Assembly: GCF_000154225.1 (NCBI RefSeq)
Contig: NZ_DS264586.1
Span: 1,270,527 to 1,334,526 of the forward strand
Source: Schaalia dentiphila ATCC 17982
GTDB lineage: Bacteria; Actinomycetota; Actinomycetes; Actinomycetales; Actinomycetaceae
DNA: 64,000 bases
Direction: 5' to 3'
The notes beneath the pieces are model-generated. The model did no database searches. It was not told the origin of the DNA and worked only from the letters and a program-made list of their open reading frames with translations. Positions 8,478 to 17,285 of the stretch are shown here, piece after piece (positions within the stretch are counted from its first letter, which is position 1; each line of letters opens with the position of its first letter). The translations under genes and the position numbers were made by a program.

Positions 8478-9931
8478 TTGACGTTGAATCCCTGTCGTTC
8501 TCCTACGTGAGCGAGCTGACTGGGGACCGCGTCAAGGCCCTGCACGGGGTCGACGTGTCCGTCCGGCCGGGCACCCTCACGCTCGTGTGCGGCTCCTCCG
8601 GCTGCGGAAAGTCGACGCTCATGCGGGCGCTCACCGGCCTCGTCCCACAGATGACCCCGGGAGAGCTGGATGGTGTGGTGCGGATTGATGGGCGCGACCT
8701 CGCCGAGGTCCCCCTGACCGAGGTCGGTCACCTGTGCTCGTCAGTCTTCCAGAATCCGCGCACACAGTTCTTTTGTGACACCGTCTCCGAGGAGCTTGCG
8801 TTCTGCGGCGAGAACTACGGCCGCGATCACGAGGCCTTGATCGAGGAAAGCACGCGTGCCGCCGAGCTCATGGGCATCTCGCACCTGATGGACAGGAAGC
8901 TGTCGAGCCTGTCGGGCGGGCAGCTCCAAAAGGTTGCACTCGCCTGCGCGCTTGCCTCCGGGGCGCCGGTACTCCTGGCCGACGAGCCAACCTCGAACTT
9001 GGACCCCGATGCCATCGCCGACGTGCGGCGCGCACTCGCGATCCTCAAAGAGCAGGGGATGACGATCGTTGTCGTCGAGCACCGCCTCCACTTCCTGCGG
9101 GGGCTCGCCGACCTGGTTCTCCTCATGGAGGGCGGAGAGGTCACGTGCGCGTGGAGTGGTGAGGAGTTCTACGCGATGGATGACGCGCAGCGGCAGTCGC
9201 TCGGACTGCGTACCCTCGTGGATCCTGGCCCGCCCGAGGCATGGGTGCCCTCGCGGAACTCCGACAAGGAGGCCTCCCATGAAGGGGGAGTGCGCCTGTC
9301 CTGCCGGGATCTGAGCTTCTCCTACGGGAACACCCCTGTGTTCGACGGGTTGAACGCGGACTTCCCGGCAGGACAGATCACCTGCATCGCGGGAATGAAC
9401 GGCGTTGGGAAAACGACCCTCGTGCGCGTTCTGTGTGGGCTGGCCGCTCCCGGATCCGGGACGATCACCCTGGACGGGCGGGCTACCAATCGTCGGCAGC
9501 GCCGGGCCGCGTGCGCGCTCGTCATGCAGGACACCGGACGGCAGCTTTTCTCCGACACGCTTGCGGGTGAACTCACGATCGGAGCCTCGGAGGCGAGCGG
9601 CGAGGATGCGGACAAGCTCCTGGGCGACTTCGACCTCGCACACCTGGGGGATCGGCACCCGCTGAGCCTGTCGGGGGGCCAAAAACAACGCCTCGTCATC
9701 GCAGCCGCGCGTGCCACCGGGCGTCGCATCGTCATTCTTGACGAACCCACGTCAGGGGTCGACGCGCGACACCTCACCTCGATCACGTCCACCCTGCGCC
9801 GCATTGCCGACGAAGGTGCGGCCGTCATCGTCGTTACCCACGACGGCGAGTTCGCCTCGGCCTGCGCGGATCGACTCATCACACTCACGCCGACGGGTGC
9901 CATCTGCGCCCGCGAAGGAGACCACCAATGA
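8474..9931 (+). CDS. ECF transporter ATPase, two fused ABC domains
   Basis: The 485-residue protein fuses the EcfA1 and EcfA2 equivalents. The first ABC domain has Walker A GSSGCGKST, signature LSGGQLQKVALA and Walker B VLLADEPTSNLD. The second has GMNGVGKTT, LSGGQKQRLVIA and IVILDEPTSGVD. Both sets are intact, so both sites should hydrolyse ATP to drive the T component. The start is ATG 8474, overlapping the T-component stop; an upstream in-frame ATG at 8420 lies inside the preceding gene. The stop overlaps the next ABC gene by four bases. Confidence 0.9.
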   Translation: MIDVESLSFSYVSELTGDRVKALHGVDVSVRPGTLTLVCGSSGCGKSTLMRALTGLVPQMTPGELDGVVRIDGRDLAEVPLTEVGHLCSSVFQNPRTQFFCDTVSEELAFCGENYGRDHEALIEESTRAAELMGISHLMDRKLSSLSGGQLQKVALACALASGAPVLLADEPTSNLDPDAIADVRRALAILKEQGMTIVVVEHRLHFLRGLADLVLLMEGGEVTCAWSGEEFYAMDDAQRQSLGLRTLVDPGPPEAWVPSRNSDKEASHEGGVRLSCRDLSFSYGNTPVFDGLNADFPAGQITCIAGMNGVGKTTLVRVLCGLAAPGSGTITLDGRATNRRQRRAACALVMQDTGRQLFSDTLAGELTIGASEASGEDADKLLGDFDLAHLGDRHPLSLSGGQKQRLVIAAARATGRRIVILDEPTSGVDARHLTSITSTLRRIADEGAAVIVVTHDGEFASACADRLITLTPTGAICAREGDHQ

Positions 9932-11748
9932 CCGACACTGACGAGCGCGAGGACACCACTGCCTCGTCCCCGAGCGATCCGCACGCTGACATGATCGCTG
10001 CTGGCGACCCGCGTGCGGCGCACCTAGCGGGCCAGCGCGCCTTCAAGGAGCTGACCGCTCCCATCCGTGGATCCATGATGCTCTCCCGGGTGCTCGGCCT
10101 CATCTACGGTGCGCTCGCGGTTGCCCCCTACGTCATCCTCGTCCAGCTTGGGGAGGTGCTGCTGGAGGCGGCCCGCTCGGGTGCCTCGCCTGATCGCGCC
10201 GAGGTGATGACGCTGCTCATGTGGCTGACCGGTGCGTTCGGCCTCCGATACGGCATCTACTTCATCGCGCTGACCGTCACTCACTTCGCGGACGTGCGTT
10301 TCGGGCACATCGTGCGCTCCCGCATGGTGAGTGTGCTCGCCGCAGCGCCCCTCGCCTGGTTCACATCCACGAACTCGGGGGCCGTGCGCAAGGCGATCCA
10401 GGACGACACGCACGACGTGCACACGGTCATTGCGCACGCTCCCGTCGAATCCGCGGCCGCCGTCAGCGCACCGCTGTCCCTGCTCATCTACGCCTTCGTC
10501 GTCGACTGGCGACTCGGACTCCTGTCGATCGCCACGCTCCCCGTCTACGGACTCCTCAACGCGTGGATGATGCGAGGCATGGGGGAAAAGACCGCCGAGA
10601 TGGACCGACACCTGACGCGGGTCTCGTCCACGATGGTCGAGTTCGTCTCCGGTATCAGCGTCGTCAAGGCGTTTGGGACCGTGGGGCGCTCGCACGAGCG
10701 ATTCACCCGGGCCGCCGAGGACTTCTCCCGCTTCTACGTCGACTGGTGCGGCCCCCTGCTGAAAGGCTCTGCGCTCGGGCAGGCGACCGTATCGCCCTCC
10801 CTGATCTTGCTCATCTCGACGGCGGGAGGGTCCGCGCTCGCGGCCTCGGGCATCGTGAGCCCGGTCCAGGTGATCACCTGCGCGCTCATCGCCCTCGTCA
10901 TCCCGGCGGCCATCGAGGTGCTGGGTACGACGACCTGGGCCTACCAGATCGCCGGGGCCGCCGCGCTGCGCATCGTGGACCTACTTTCGGTCGCACCGTT
11001 GCCTGCCGAGGGGAGTTCAGTGCCGGGGGGAGCCGACATCGAGATTGATGGCGTGTCCTTCTCCTACGGGGCAACCCTCGCGCTGGACGACGTCAGTCTG
11101 ACCATCCCCGAGGGCTCGGTGACCGCCCTCGTGGGTTCCTCCGGCTCGGGAAAGTCAACGCTCGCGACGCTGGTCGCGCGCTTCGCTGACCCGGACCAGG
11201 GGAGCGTGCGTATCGGCGGGGTCGACGCTCGCGACATCGCCCCCGATGCTCTCTACCGGCACGTCTCCTTCGTCCTCCAGGATCCGCAGCTCCTCGACAT
11301 CTCCGTGCGCGACAACATCGCGCTGGGAGTCCCGGGCGCCAGCGACGAAGCGGTGTGGGCGGCCGCCGGGGCCGCGCGCATCGACGACTACCTGCGCTCC
11401 CTGCCCCGAGGCCTCGGCTCCGTCATCGGGGAGGACGCCCACCCCTCGGGTGGCCAGGCGCAACGAATTGCGATCGCACGGGCTCTCCTCGTCGACGCCC
11501 CCATCCTCGTTCTCGACGAGGCGACTGCCTTCACCGATCCGGAGGCCGAAGCCGATATCCAGGCGGCGCTGACCCGCCTCGTTCAAGGAAAGACGGTCCT
11601 GGTCATCGCGCACCGCGCAGCATCCATCGCCGGCGTCGACCAGATAGCCATCCTCGACGCGGGCCGCATCATCGCGGTGGGCACGCCCGACGAGCTCGCC
11701 GATCACCCGTATATGCGGCGCATGAGCGCGCCCGCGAAAGGACACTGA
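9928..11748 (+). CDS. ABC half-transporter, exporter fold (IrtA/YbtP-like)
   Basis: At 606 residues it has an N-terminal six-helix transmembrane domain and a C-terminal nucleotide-binding domain: Walker A GSSGSGKST, Walker B ILVLDEATAFTDPE. The signature is PSGGQAQR rather than LSGGQ, and the residue after the Walker B glutamate region is FTD, features seen in the YbtP/IrtA side of siderophore-importing exporter-fold pairs. With the next gene it probably forms a heterodimer. Linkage to an ECF module and an iron box supports import of a ferric chelate, though export cannot be excluded. ATGA overlap with the upstream gene. Confidence 0.82.
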   Translation: MTDTDEREDTTASSPSDPHADMIAAGDPRAAHLAGQRAFKELTAPIRGSMMLSRVLGLIYGALAVAPYVILVQLGEVLLEAARSGASPDRAEVMTLLMWLTGAFGLRYGIYFIALTVTHFADVRFGHIVRSRMVSVLAAAPLAWFTSTNSGAVRKAIQDDTHDVHTVIAHAPVESAAAVSAPLSLLIYAFVVDWRLGLLSIATLPVYGLLNAWMMRGMGEKTAEMDRHLTRVSSTMVEFVSGISVVKAFGTVGRSHERFTRAAEDFSRFYVDWCGPLLKGSALGQATVSPSLILLISTAGGSALAASGIVSPVQVITCALIALVIPAAIEVLGTTTWAYQIAGAAALRIVDLLSVAPLPAEGSSVPGGADIEIDGVSFSYGATLALDDVSLTIPEGSVTALVGSSGSGKSTLATLVARFADPDQGSVRIGGVDARDIAPDALYRHVSFVLQDPQLLDISVRDNIALGVPGASDEAVWAAAGAARIDDYLRSLPRGLGSVIGEDAHPSGGQAQRIAIARALLVDAPILVLDEATAFTDPEAEADIQAALTRLVQGKTVLVIAHRAASIAGVDQIAILDAGRIIAVGTPDELADHPYMRRMSAPAKGH

Positions 11749-11749
11749 C

Positions 11750-13513
11750 ATGTTCGGCCTCATCTCACGGCTACGCGAACCCCTCTCCGAGCAGGGGCGA
11801 GCCGACTTCGCCCAGGCGAGCGTCCTGTCCTGCATCGTCGGCGTGGTGCGCGGAGTCTCCCTGGTTGCTTTTATCCCGGCCGCTATTGCTCTGACCTCGG
11901 GGAATCCCGCGTGGGGCATGAGCCTGGGTGCCTGGCTCGTTGTGCTGGGCGTGTGTGCCGGTACCTCGTTCATCGTTGAGTACCTGCTCGCCATGCGCTC
12001 CTACTCGGTGGCCTTCGACTTCCTGTCGAACATGCACCGCGCGATCGGCGACAAGGTGGCGTCCCTGCCGCTCGGCTCCTTCCGCGCGGACACGGCCGGA
12101 AAGACATCCCGCCTCGTCTCGCGTGAGCTCATGGTCCTGGGCGAGATCTTCGCGCACATGTACTCGCCTCTCATCGCCGCGATTGTCACCTCTGTGACGA
12201 TGCTCGTCGGCATCACCGTGTTTTCGCCGGTACTCGGACTGGTGTGCTTGGCGGCGATCCCGGTCATCGGCGGGGGAGTGTGGGTGGCGCGCCGATGCCT
12301 GCAGTCCGGGGCGTCCCTGAAAGAGCCTCCCGCTCGCGAGCTGTCCCACCGCATCGTTGAATACGCGACCAAGCAGGGCGCCCTGCGCGCGTGTGGACGC
12401 TCCTCCTCCTACGAGCCCCTCATGCGAGCAGAGGACGCATACGGAGTGGCCGCGCGACGCTCACTCATGAGGGAGACGGTTGGCCAGATCGTCAACGGCA
12501 TGGCTGCCCAGACGGTCGTCGTGACGCTCATCTGCGCGATTGGCTGGCTGTCGGTCGCCGGGACCGTCGGCCCGGTGGAGGCGGTCGTCTCCATCGGCCT
12601 GCTGCTGCGCTTTACGCAGATCCTCGTCGATATTGGGGCGCTCGCCTCCGCCTTCGAGACCCGGCGCCCCGTCCTAGACCTCAGCCACGACATTCTTTCC
12701 GCCCCCGAACTGCCCACGCACAACGGCGGGCGATGCGGGGACGAGGCCCCGGCCTCGTCGGGCGCGTCCGTCGCCCTTGAGGGCGTGTCCTTCTCCTACG
12801 AGGCCGACCATCCGGTCCTGCAAGGCGTGTCCTTCCGGGTGGAACCCGGAACGATGACGGCGATCGTCGGCCCCTCGGGGTGCGGCAAGACCACCATCGC
12901 GCGCCTCATCGCACGCTTCTACGACGTGGACGCCGGACGTGTGCTCGTTGGCGATGGGGATGTTCGGGACTGGGACACTGCCGACCTCATGGCACAGCTG
13001 TCCCTTGTCTTCCAGGACGTCTACCTCTTCGATGACACTCTCGAGGCCAACGTCGCGGTCGGTCGCCCCGACGCGACCCGGGCTGACATTGAGGAAGCGG
13101 CACGTCTGAGCGGAGTCGACGAGATCGTTGAACGTCTGCCCCTCGGCTGGGAGACCCCCGTCGGCGAGGCCGGCCGAGCCCTGTCAGGCGGCGAACGCCA
13201 GCGTGTCTCCATCGCTCGCGCACTCCTGAAAGCCGCGCCCATCGTCCTCTTCGACGAGGCCACGAGCGCCCTCGACCCCGAGAACGAATCCCGCGTCACC
13301 GACGCCATGGCAGCCCTGAGGCGCGACGCGTCCCTCATCGTCATCGCGCACAAGCTCGACACGATCACCGCGGCCGACCAAATCGTTGTCCTCAGCGAGA
13401 CTGGACGCGTCGCACAGATCGGCACGCACGAGCAGCTCTACACCCAGCCGGATGGCCAATACCGGGCATTCTGGGACGCTCGCTCTCGGGCAGCGGGATG
13501 GAGGCTTGTCTGA
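11750..13513 (+). CDS. ABC half-transporter, exporter fold (IrtB/YbtQ-like)
   Basis: The 587-residue partner of the preceding gene has a six-helix membrane domain and an ATPase with GPSGCGKTT, canonical signature ALSGGERQRVSIARAL and Walker B IVLFDEATSALDPEN. One canonical and one altered signature fit an asymmetric heterodimer. The linker between the two domains (about residues 325-345) is encoded partly by a near-palindrome, GACGAGGCC-CC-GGCCTCGTC at 12740-12759, which matches the intergenic hairpin family of this genome. It is the last gene of the operon. Confidence 0.82.
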   Translation: MFGLISRLREPLSEQGRADFAQASVLSCIVGVVRGVSLVAFIPAAIALTSGNPAWGMSLGAWLVVLGVCAGTSFIVEYLLAMRSYSVAFDFLSNMHRAIGDKVASLPLGSFRADTAGKTSRLVSRELMVLGEIFAHMYSPLIAAIVTSVTMLVGITVFSPVLGLVCLAAIPVIGGGVWVARRCLQSGASLKEPPARELSHRIVEYATKQGALRACGRSSSYEPLMRAEDAYGVAARRSLMRETVGQIVNGMAAQTVVVTLICAIGWLSVAGTVGPVEAVVSIGLLLRFTQILVDIGALASAFETRRPVLDLSHDILSAPELPTHNGGRCGDEAPASSGASVALEGVSFSYEADHPVLQGVSFRVEPGTMTAIVGPSGCGKTTIARLIARFYDVDAGRVLVGDGDVRDWDTADLMAQLSLVFQDVYLFDDTLEANVAVGRPDATRADIEEAARLSGVDEIVERLPLGWETPVGEAGRALSGGERQRVSIARALLKAAPIVLFDEATSALDPENESRVTDAMAALRRDASLIVIAHKLDTITAADQIVVLSETGRVAQIGTHEQLYTQPDGQYRAFWDARSRAAGWRLV

Positions 13514-13623
13514 CTGGTGGCGGGGCCAAGCTCGCGCATCTGCCCAGAGGCGGACTGTGCGCGCGGCCGGCCCCGGCCTCGTCTGTGATGCTCGCCCCGT
13601 TGCTTGCAAGCCCTAGCTGGGCC

Positions 13624-13785
13624 TGTTAAGCTGATCCTCGCCGAAGACCGTTGGTGTCCACACTAGTGGAGGAAAATCCAACGCAGGTGAGTGAGCAGCC
13701 CTGTGCTGCAATCGAGCGTATGCCCGACACGATCCTGCGTGTCGGGTTTTTTCTTACCTACGGTCACGTATCTGGAAGGAGGACC
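13624..13785 (+). promoter_or_regulatory. rplJL leader, L10-leader-like, with attenuator
   Basis: The region between the ABC operon and rplJ holds a structured untranslated leader. CGAAGACCGTTGGTG near 13641 resembles the start of the L10 leader known upstream of rplJ in many bacteria, and GGAAAATCCAACGCAGGTG near 13672 could form the kink-turn side. A full terminator (13723-13752) sits only 33 bp before the rplJ start. The L10(L12)4 complex is known to bind such leaders; here it would favour termination or block initiation. No promoter was clear. The preceding 13514-13623 holds one half-hairpin of the GCCCCGGCCTCGTC type and nothing else I recognise. Confidence 0.55.
13723..13752 (+). terminator. 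Rho-independent terminator/attenuator just upstream of rplJ
   Basis: CCCGACACG (13723-13731), six-base loop, CGTGTCGGG (13738-13746), then six Ts. It is among the most canonical U-tailed terminators in the window, and it precedes rather than follows a gene, so it is likely conditional. Confidence 0.85.
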
Positions 13786-14307
13786 ATGGCGAAGTCCGAC
13801 AAGGTGGCAGCAGTTGCCGAGCTCGTGGAGCGTTTCCGCGCAGCCGACGCTGTCCTGCTGACCGAGTACCGCGGCCTGACCGTCGGCCAGCTGAAGCAGC
13901 TGCGTCGCGGCCTGGGCGAGAACGCGACCTACGCCGTGGCAAAGAACACGCTGGCGCGCCTGGCGGCCAAGGAGGTCGGTCTCGACTTCCTGGCTGAGGA
14001 CCTCAAGGGTCCCACGGCCATCGCTTTCGTCTCCGGCGAGCCTGTTGAGGCTGCCAAGACCCTGCGTGATTTTGCTAAGGACAACCCCGCCCTCGTGCTG
14101 AAGTCCGGCGCGATGGACGGCGCTCAGCTGAGCGCCGAGGCTGTCAAGAAGCTTGCCGATCTCGAGTCCCGCGAGGTCCTGCTGGCCAAGGCCGCAGGCG
14201 TCCTCAAGGCCAAGATTGGTCAGGCGGCGTTCGCATTCAACGCTCTGCCCGTCAAGGCAGTGCGCACCATCGATGCTCTGCGCGAAAAGCAGGGCGAGGC
14301 GGCCTGA
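13786..14307 (+). CDS. rplJ: 50S ribosomal protein L10
   Basis: A 173-residue L10. It begins MAKSDKVAAVAELVERFRAA and includes LTEYRGLTVGQLKQLRRGL, with a C-terminal helix that carries L7/L12 dimers. It anchors the L12 stalk that recruits translation factors. ATG 13786 follows AAGGAGG; longer in-frame starts run into the leader and terminator and are rejected. Confidence 0.97.
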   Translation: MAKSDKVAAVAELVERFRAADAVLLTEYRGLTVGQLKQLRRGLGENATYAVAKNTLARLAAKEVGLDFLAEDLKGPTAIAFVSGEPVEAAKTLRDFAKDNPALVLKSGAMDGAQLSAEAVKKLADLESREVLLAKAAGVLKAKIGQAAFAFNALPVKAVRTIDALREKQGEAA

Positions 14308-14399
14308 CGAGACAGGCCATGTTCCACGCCGCCACCCCGGCTGCGTGAAACTACCCAACAATCTGCACTCGTGCAGGCCAATTAGGAAGGATGCCACTC

Positions 14400-14780
<381 letters not shown>

Positions 14781-14827
14781 CTTTCCCCGTCTGAAGCGTT
14801 CAGACTTTCACCCCTCGGTGGGTGAGC

Positions 14828-14859
14828 GAGCCCCGTCCCGCATCCGCGGGGCGGGGCTC
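14828..14859 (+). terminator. Terminator hairpin after rplL
   Basis: GAGCCCCGTCCCGC (14828-14841) pairs with GCGGGGCGGGGCTC (14846-14859), with one G-U pair. There is no T run, as in other actinobacterial hairpin terminators of this window. Confidence 0.7.
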
Positions 14860-14919
14860 AGTGCTCGGGCATACGCCCGACTTGACCATGACGCGACGTG
14901 AGGCTTCAGAATCATTTCC

Positions 14920-15714
14920 ATGAGCGACGAGAACACTTTCTACACCGTCGGCGAGGTTGCCGAGCGATTCTCCTTGACGGTGCGAACGCTGCATCACTGG
15001 GAGGCCCGAGGCCTCCTCGCTCCCGCCGAGCGAAGCTGGTCGAACTACCGGCTCTACTCAGCCGAGGATTGTGCCCGCGTCCAAAGGATCATCATCTACC
15101 GGGCGACTGGGATGAGACTGACGGACATCAAGGCTCTTCTCGATTCTGGCGAGTCGGGGATCTCCCACCTGAAGCGGCAACGAGAAAGGCTCATCGCTCA
15201 CCGTCAAGAGACGGACATGATGATCGAAGCACTCGACATACTTCTGGAGGATGCAATGAACGACAACGCACTGACCGTCGAACAGATCGGGGAGATTCTG
15301 GGGGACGCCGACTTTGCGGCCCACCAGGCGCGAGCCGAGGAATGCTACGGCGAGACCGACGACTGGAAAGAGTGGCACCGCCGCACCGCCTCGTGGCAGA
15401 CGGGCGACTGGCAGGCGAGCACCGAGCGAATCCGCAGGATCGAATCGGACATGATCGATGCCATTCGCGCACGCGTCGCCACCGGTAGCGACAGGGCCGC
15501 CGAGCTCGTTGATGCACACCGGGACGCGCTGAGCGAGTACTTCCCCGTGAGCCCAGCGAAGCACTACCTCATTTCTCGTGCTTACCTGTGCGATGATAGC
15601 TTCCGCTCCCACTACGACTCTCAGCAGGAGGGCTTTGCTCAGTGGCTCGCGGACGCAATCGAGCACGTCGCAGTTGCGCGCGGCGTCGATACGGACGACC
15701 CGCAGTGGCGTTGA
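14920..15714 (+). CDS. MerR-family regulator with TipAS-like C-terminal domain
   Basis: The 264-residue protein starts with a MerR winged helix (YTVGEVAERFSLTVRTLHHW, then EARGLL, residues about 8-33), the RSWSNYRLYSAED wing, and a dimerisation coiled coil (about 85-125). The C-terminal half (about 140-255) has the aromatic/His pattern of TipAS antibiotic-binding domains. TipA relatives activate transcription of drug-response genes on binding thiopeptides or other amphipathic drugs. A short form from an internal start at about 15256 (MNDNALTVEQ) resembles the separate TipAS product of Streptomyces tipA. No cognate 19-bp-spaced promoter was identified. A perfect hairpin follows. Confidence 0.8.
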   Translation: MSDENTFYTVGEVAERFSLTVRTLHHWEARGLLAPAERSWSNYRLYSAEDCARVQRIIIYRATGMRLTDIKALLDSGESGISHLKRQRERLIAHRQETDMMIEALDILLEDAMNDNALTVEQIGEILGDADFAAHQARAEECYGETDDWKEWHRRTASWQTGDWQASTERIRRIESDMIDAIRARVATGSDRAAELVDAHRDALSEYFPVSPAKHYLISRAYLCDDSFRSHYDSQQEGFAQWLADAIEHVAVARGVDTDDPQWR

Positions 15715-15739
15715 TGCGGAGCCTCCCGCTCTGAGAGTG

Positions 15740-15776
15740 CCGGACCCGCAGCCTCGAGTGAGGGCTGCGGGTCCGG
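15740..15776 (+). terminator. Terminator hairpin after the TipA-like gene
   Basis: CCGGACCCGCAGCC (15740-15753) and GGCTGCGGGTCCGG (15763-15776) are perfectly complementary, with a 9-nt loop and no T run. The rest of the gap to tRNA-Asn (15777-15936) shows no gene. Confidence 0.7.
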
Positions 15777-15936
15777 CGCTTCGACTATCCGCACAAGCCT
15801 GAGCGGCACGGAGAAGTGCGTGCCTCCTAGGGGCGCAGCCGCAGCCGTCCTCCCGCGTGATGCGCAGCATAGCGGCGGAGCTGTATCCGGCTTGCCAGTT
15901 TCGCGCCGCCTCTGCTACTATCTTCTCTTGTCGCAA

Positions 15937-16008
15937 TCCTGCGTAGCTCAACGGCAGAGCATCCGACTGTTAATCGGACGGTTACTGGTTCGAATCCAGT
16001 CGCAGGAG
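15937..16008 (+). tRNA. tRNA-Asn (anticodon GTT)
   Basis: The acceptor TCCTGCG (15937-15943) pairs with CGCAGGA (16001-16007), with discriminator G 16008. The anticodon stem TCCGA/TCGGA encloses CTGTTAA with GTT at 15969-15971, and the T-arm has GGTTCGAATCC. CCA is not encoded. A U-tailed terminator follows. Confidence 0.97.
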
Positions 16009-16013
16009 CAGAT

Positions 16014-16044
16014 GCCCCGAGTTCTCATGAACTCGGGGCTTTTT
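16014..16044 (+). terminator. Rho-independent terminator of tRNA-Asn
   Basis: GCCCCGAGTTC (16014-16024), TCAT loop, GAACTCGGGGC (16029-16039) and five Ts. The stem is a perfect 11 bp. Confidence 0.9.
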
Positions 16045-16066
16045 GTTGATCGGGGAGGAGTGAAAC

Positions 16067-17248
16067 ATGCAGGCGATCGCTGATCACGCCTACCACATTC
16101 TGATCATCGCCTTTGTTGCTACCACGATCGTCCAGGCGGTCGTCACGATCATGAGCAAGCCCCGCAATAAGAAGCGCGGACCCGTCGCCCCCAGGGAGAG
16201 CGCAGTCGATCGTGAGAAGCGCATGCGAGAGCGATACGCAGCTTTCGGGGAGCGTTGGCGGGAGTGGCTGGATCAACCGCGGAGGAGAGGTGACGCTGAC
16301 CGTCTCGTGACGGCCGCGAGCATCTGGGGCAGCCCGGAACAGGGAGCTTCCTTTCCCCGGCGCTTCCATGCCAGTCAGCTCGGCAAGGTCACGGTCAATA
16401 GGCGCAGCTACCTGGCGATGCTGGACGTCCCCGTCGACGCTGTCCAACCGAGGCGTGAGCTGGCCCCGACGTCATGGGCGAAGGTGCGTCTCGACGTGTC
16501 GGCGCTCCACTCCAAGGCCGCGCAGAAGCCCCGTCTCATGCGCGTGTCGCTCAGTAGGGATCGTGCGCTCGTGGAGCTGCATCGCACGCGCGTCGTCAAG
16601 GTTGACGAGATTCTCCCCAGTGAGGTCGTCGGCTTTGTCCGAGGCTTCACACGCCTCGGCCCACGCACCGGCAAAGTGGATGGTCTGCGTTGGCTGCCCG
16701 CCGAGACAATGGAGTTGGGAGCCAAGCCCCTGTGGAAGACCTTCCGCGCGATGCGCGACATCTCCTGCGTGGCTCCCGAGGGGTCGACCGTTGCCGATGC
16801 CTTGAATGCTGTGGACTTCCATGCCTTTGCCTTCGTCGCCTTCCGCGCCGAGAGCGCGTGGAAGGAGCCCTGTGCCCACTTACGTGTTCTGGATTGTTCC
16901 GGCGTGACCTACCAGGTGGGTGATGCATTCTCGCAGGATTCCTCCGATGAGCGGTGGGCGCCCCCTGGGGATGATGCGGCGCCCTCGATGGGTGCGGATG
17001 GTGGGGAGGGTGCTCGGGCTTCTCGACGAGGCCGTGGCCGCCCGAGCAGGGGCCGTAGCCTGAGAAGAAGGCGTAGTGTGGCGGAGGAAGCGGTTGCATC
17101 CGCCAGTGACGACCAGAAGGTTGGGAAGTCGCAGTCCGTCGAGTCGCACGACCGCGAACCCGAGCCGCTGGCTGACACGGACCTCGCCGTGGTGCCGATC
17201 GATCCTCGCGAGGTGCTGTGGGCCGTGGAGAAGATGGTCGAGCTGTGA
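16067..17248 (+). CDS. Hypothetical membrane-anchored protein
   Basis: I do not recognise this 393-residue protein. It has one N-terminal transmembrane helix (about residues 9-30, HILIIAFVATTIVQAVVTIM), a basic stretch, and a predicted globular region (about 60-290). It then has a disordered Gly/Arg/Ser-rich tail (GRGRPSRGRSLRRRR) and a short conserved-looking C-terminus, VPIDPREVLWAVEKMVEL. The helix followed by KPRNKKRG predicts an N-out, cytoplasmic-domain-in topology. GGGGAGGAG at 16052-16060 supports ATG 16067. The next gene starts 37 bp later and may be in the same transcript. No catalytic motif was found. Confidence 0.75.
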   Translation: MQAIADHAYHILIIAFVATTIVQAVVTIMSKPRNKKRGPVAPRESAVDREKRMRERYAAFGERWREWLDQPRRRGDADRLVTAASIWGSPEQGASFPRRFHASQLGKVTVNRRSYLAMLDVPVDAVQPRRELAPTSWAKVRLDVSALHSKAAQKPRLMRVSLSRDRALVELHRTRVVKVDEILPSEVVGFVRGFTRLGPRTGKVDGLRWLPAETMELGAKPLWKTFRAMRDISCVAPEGSTVADALNAVDFHAFAFVAFRAESAWKEPCAHLRVLDCSGVTYQVGDAFSQDSSDERWAPPGDDAAPSMGADGGEGARASRRGRGRPSRGRSLRRRRSVAEEAVASASDDQKVGKSQSVESHDREPEPLADTDLAVVPIDPREVLWAVEKMVEL

Positions 17249-17285
17249 CTGTTCATTGCTGTGTGCAGATGAGGAGGTACGAACG

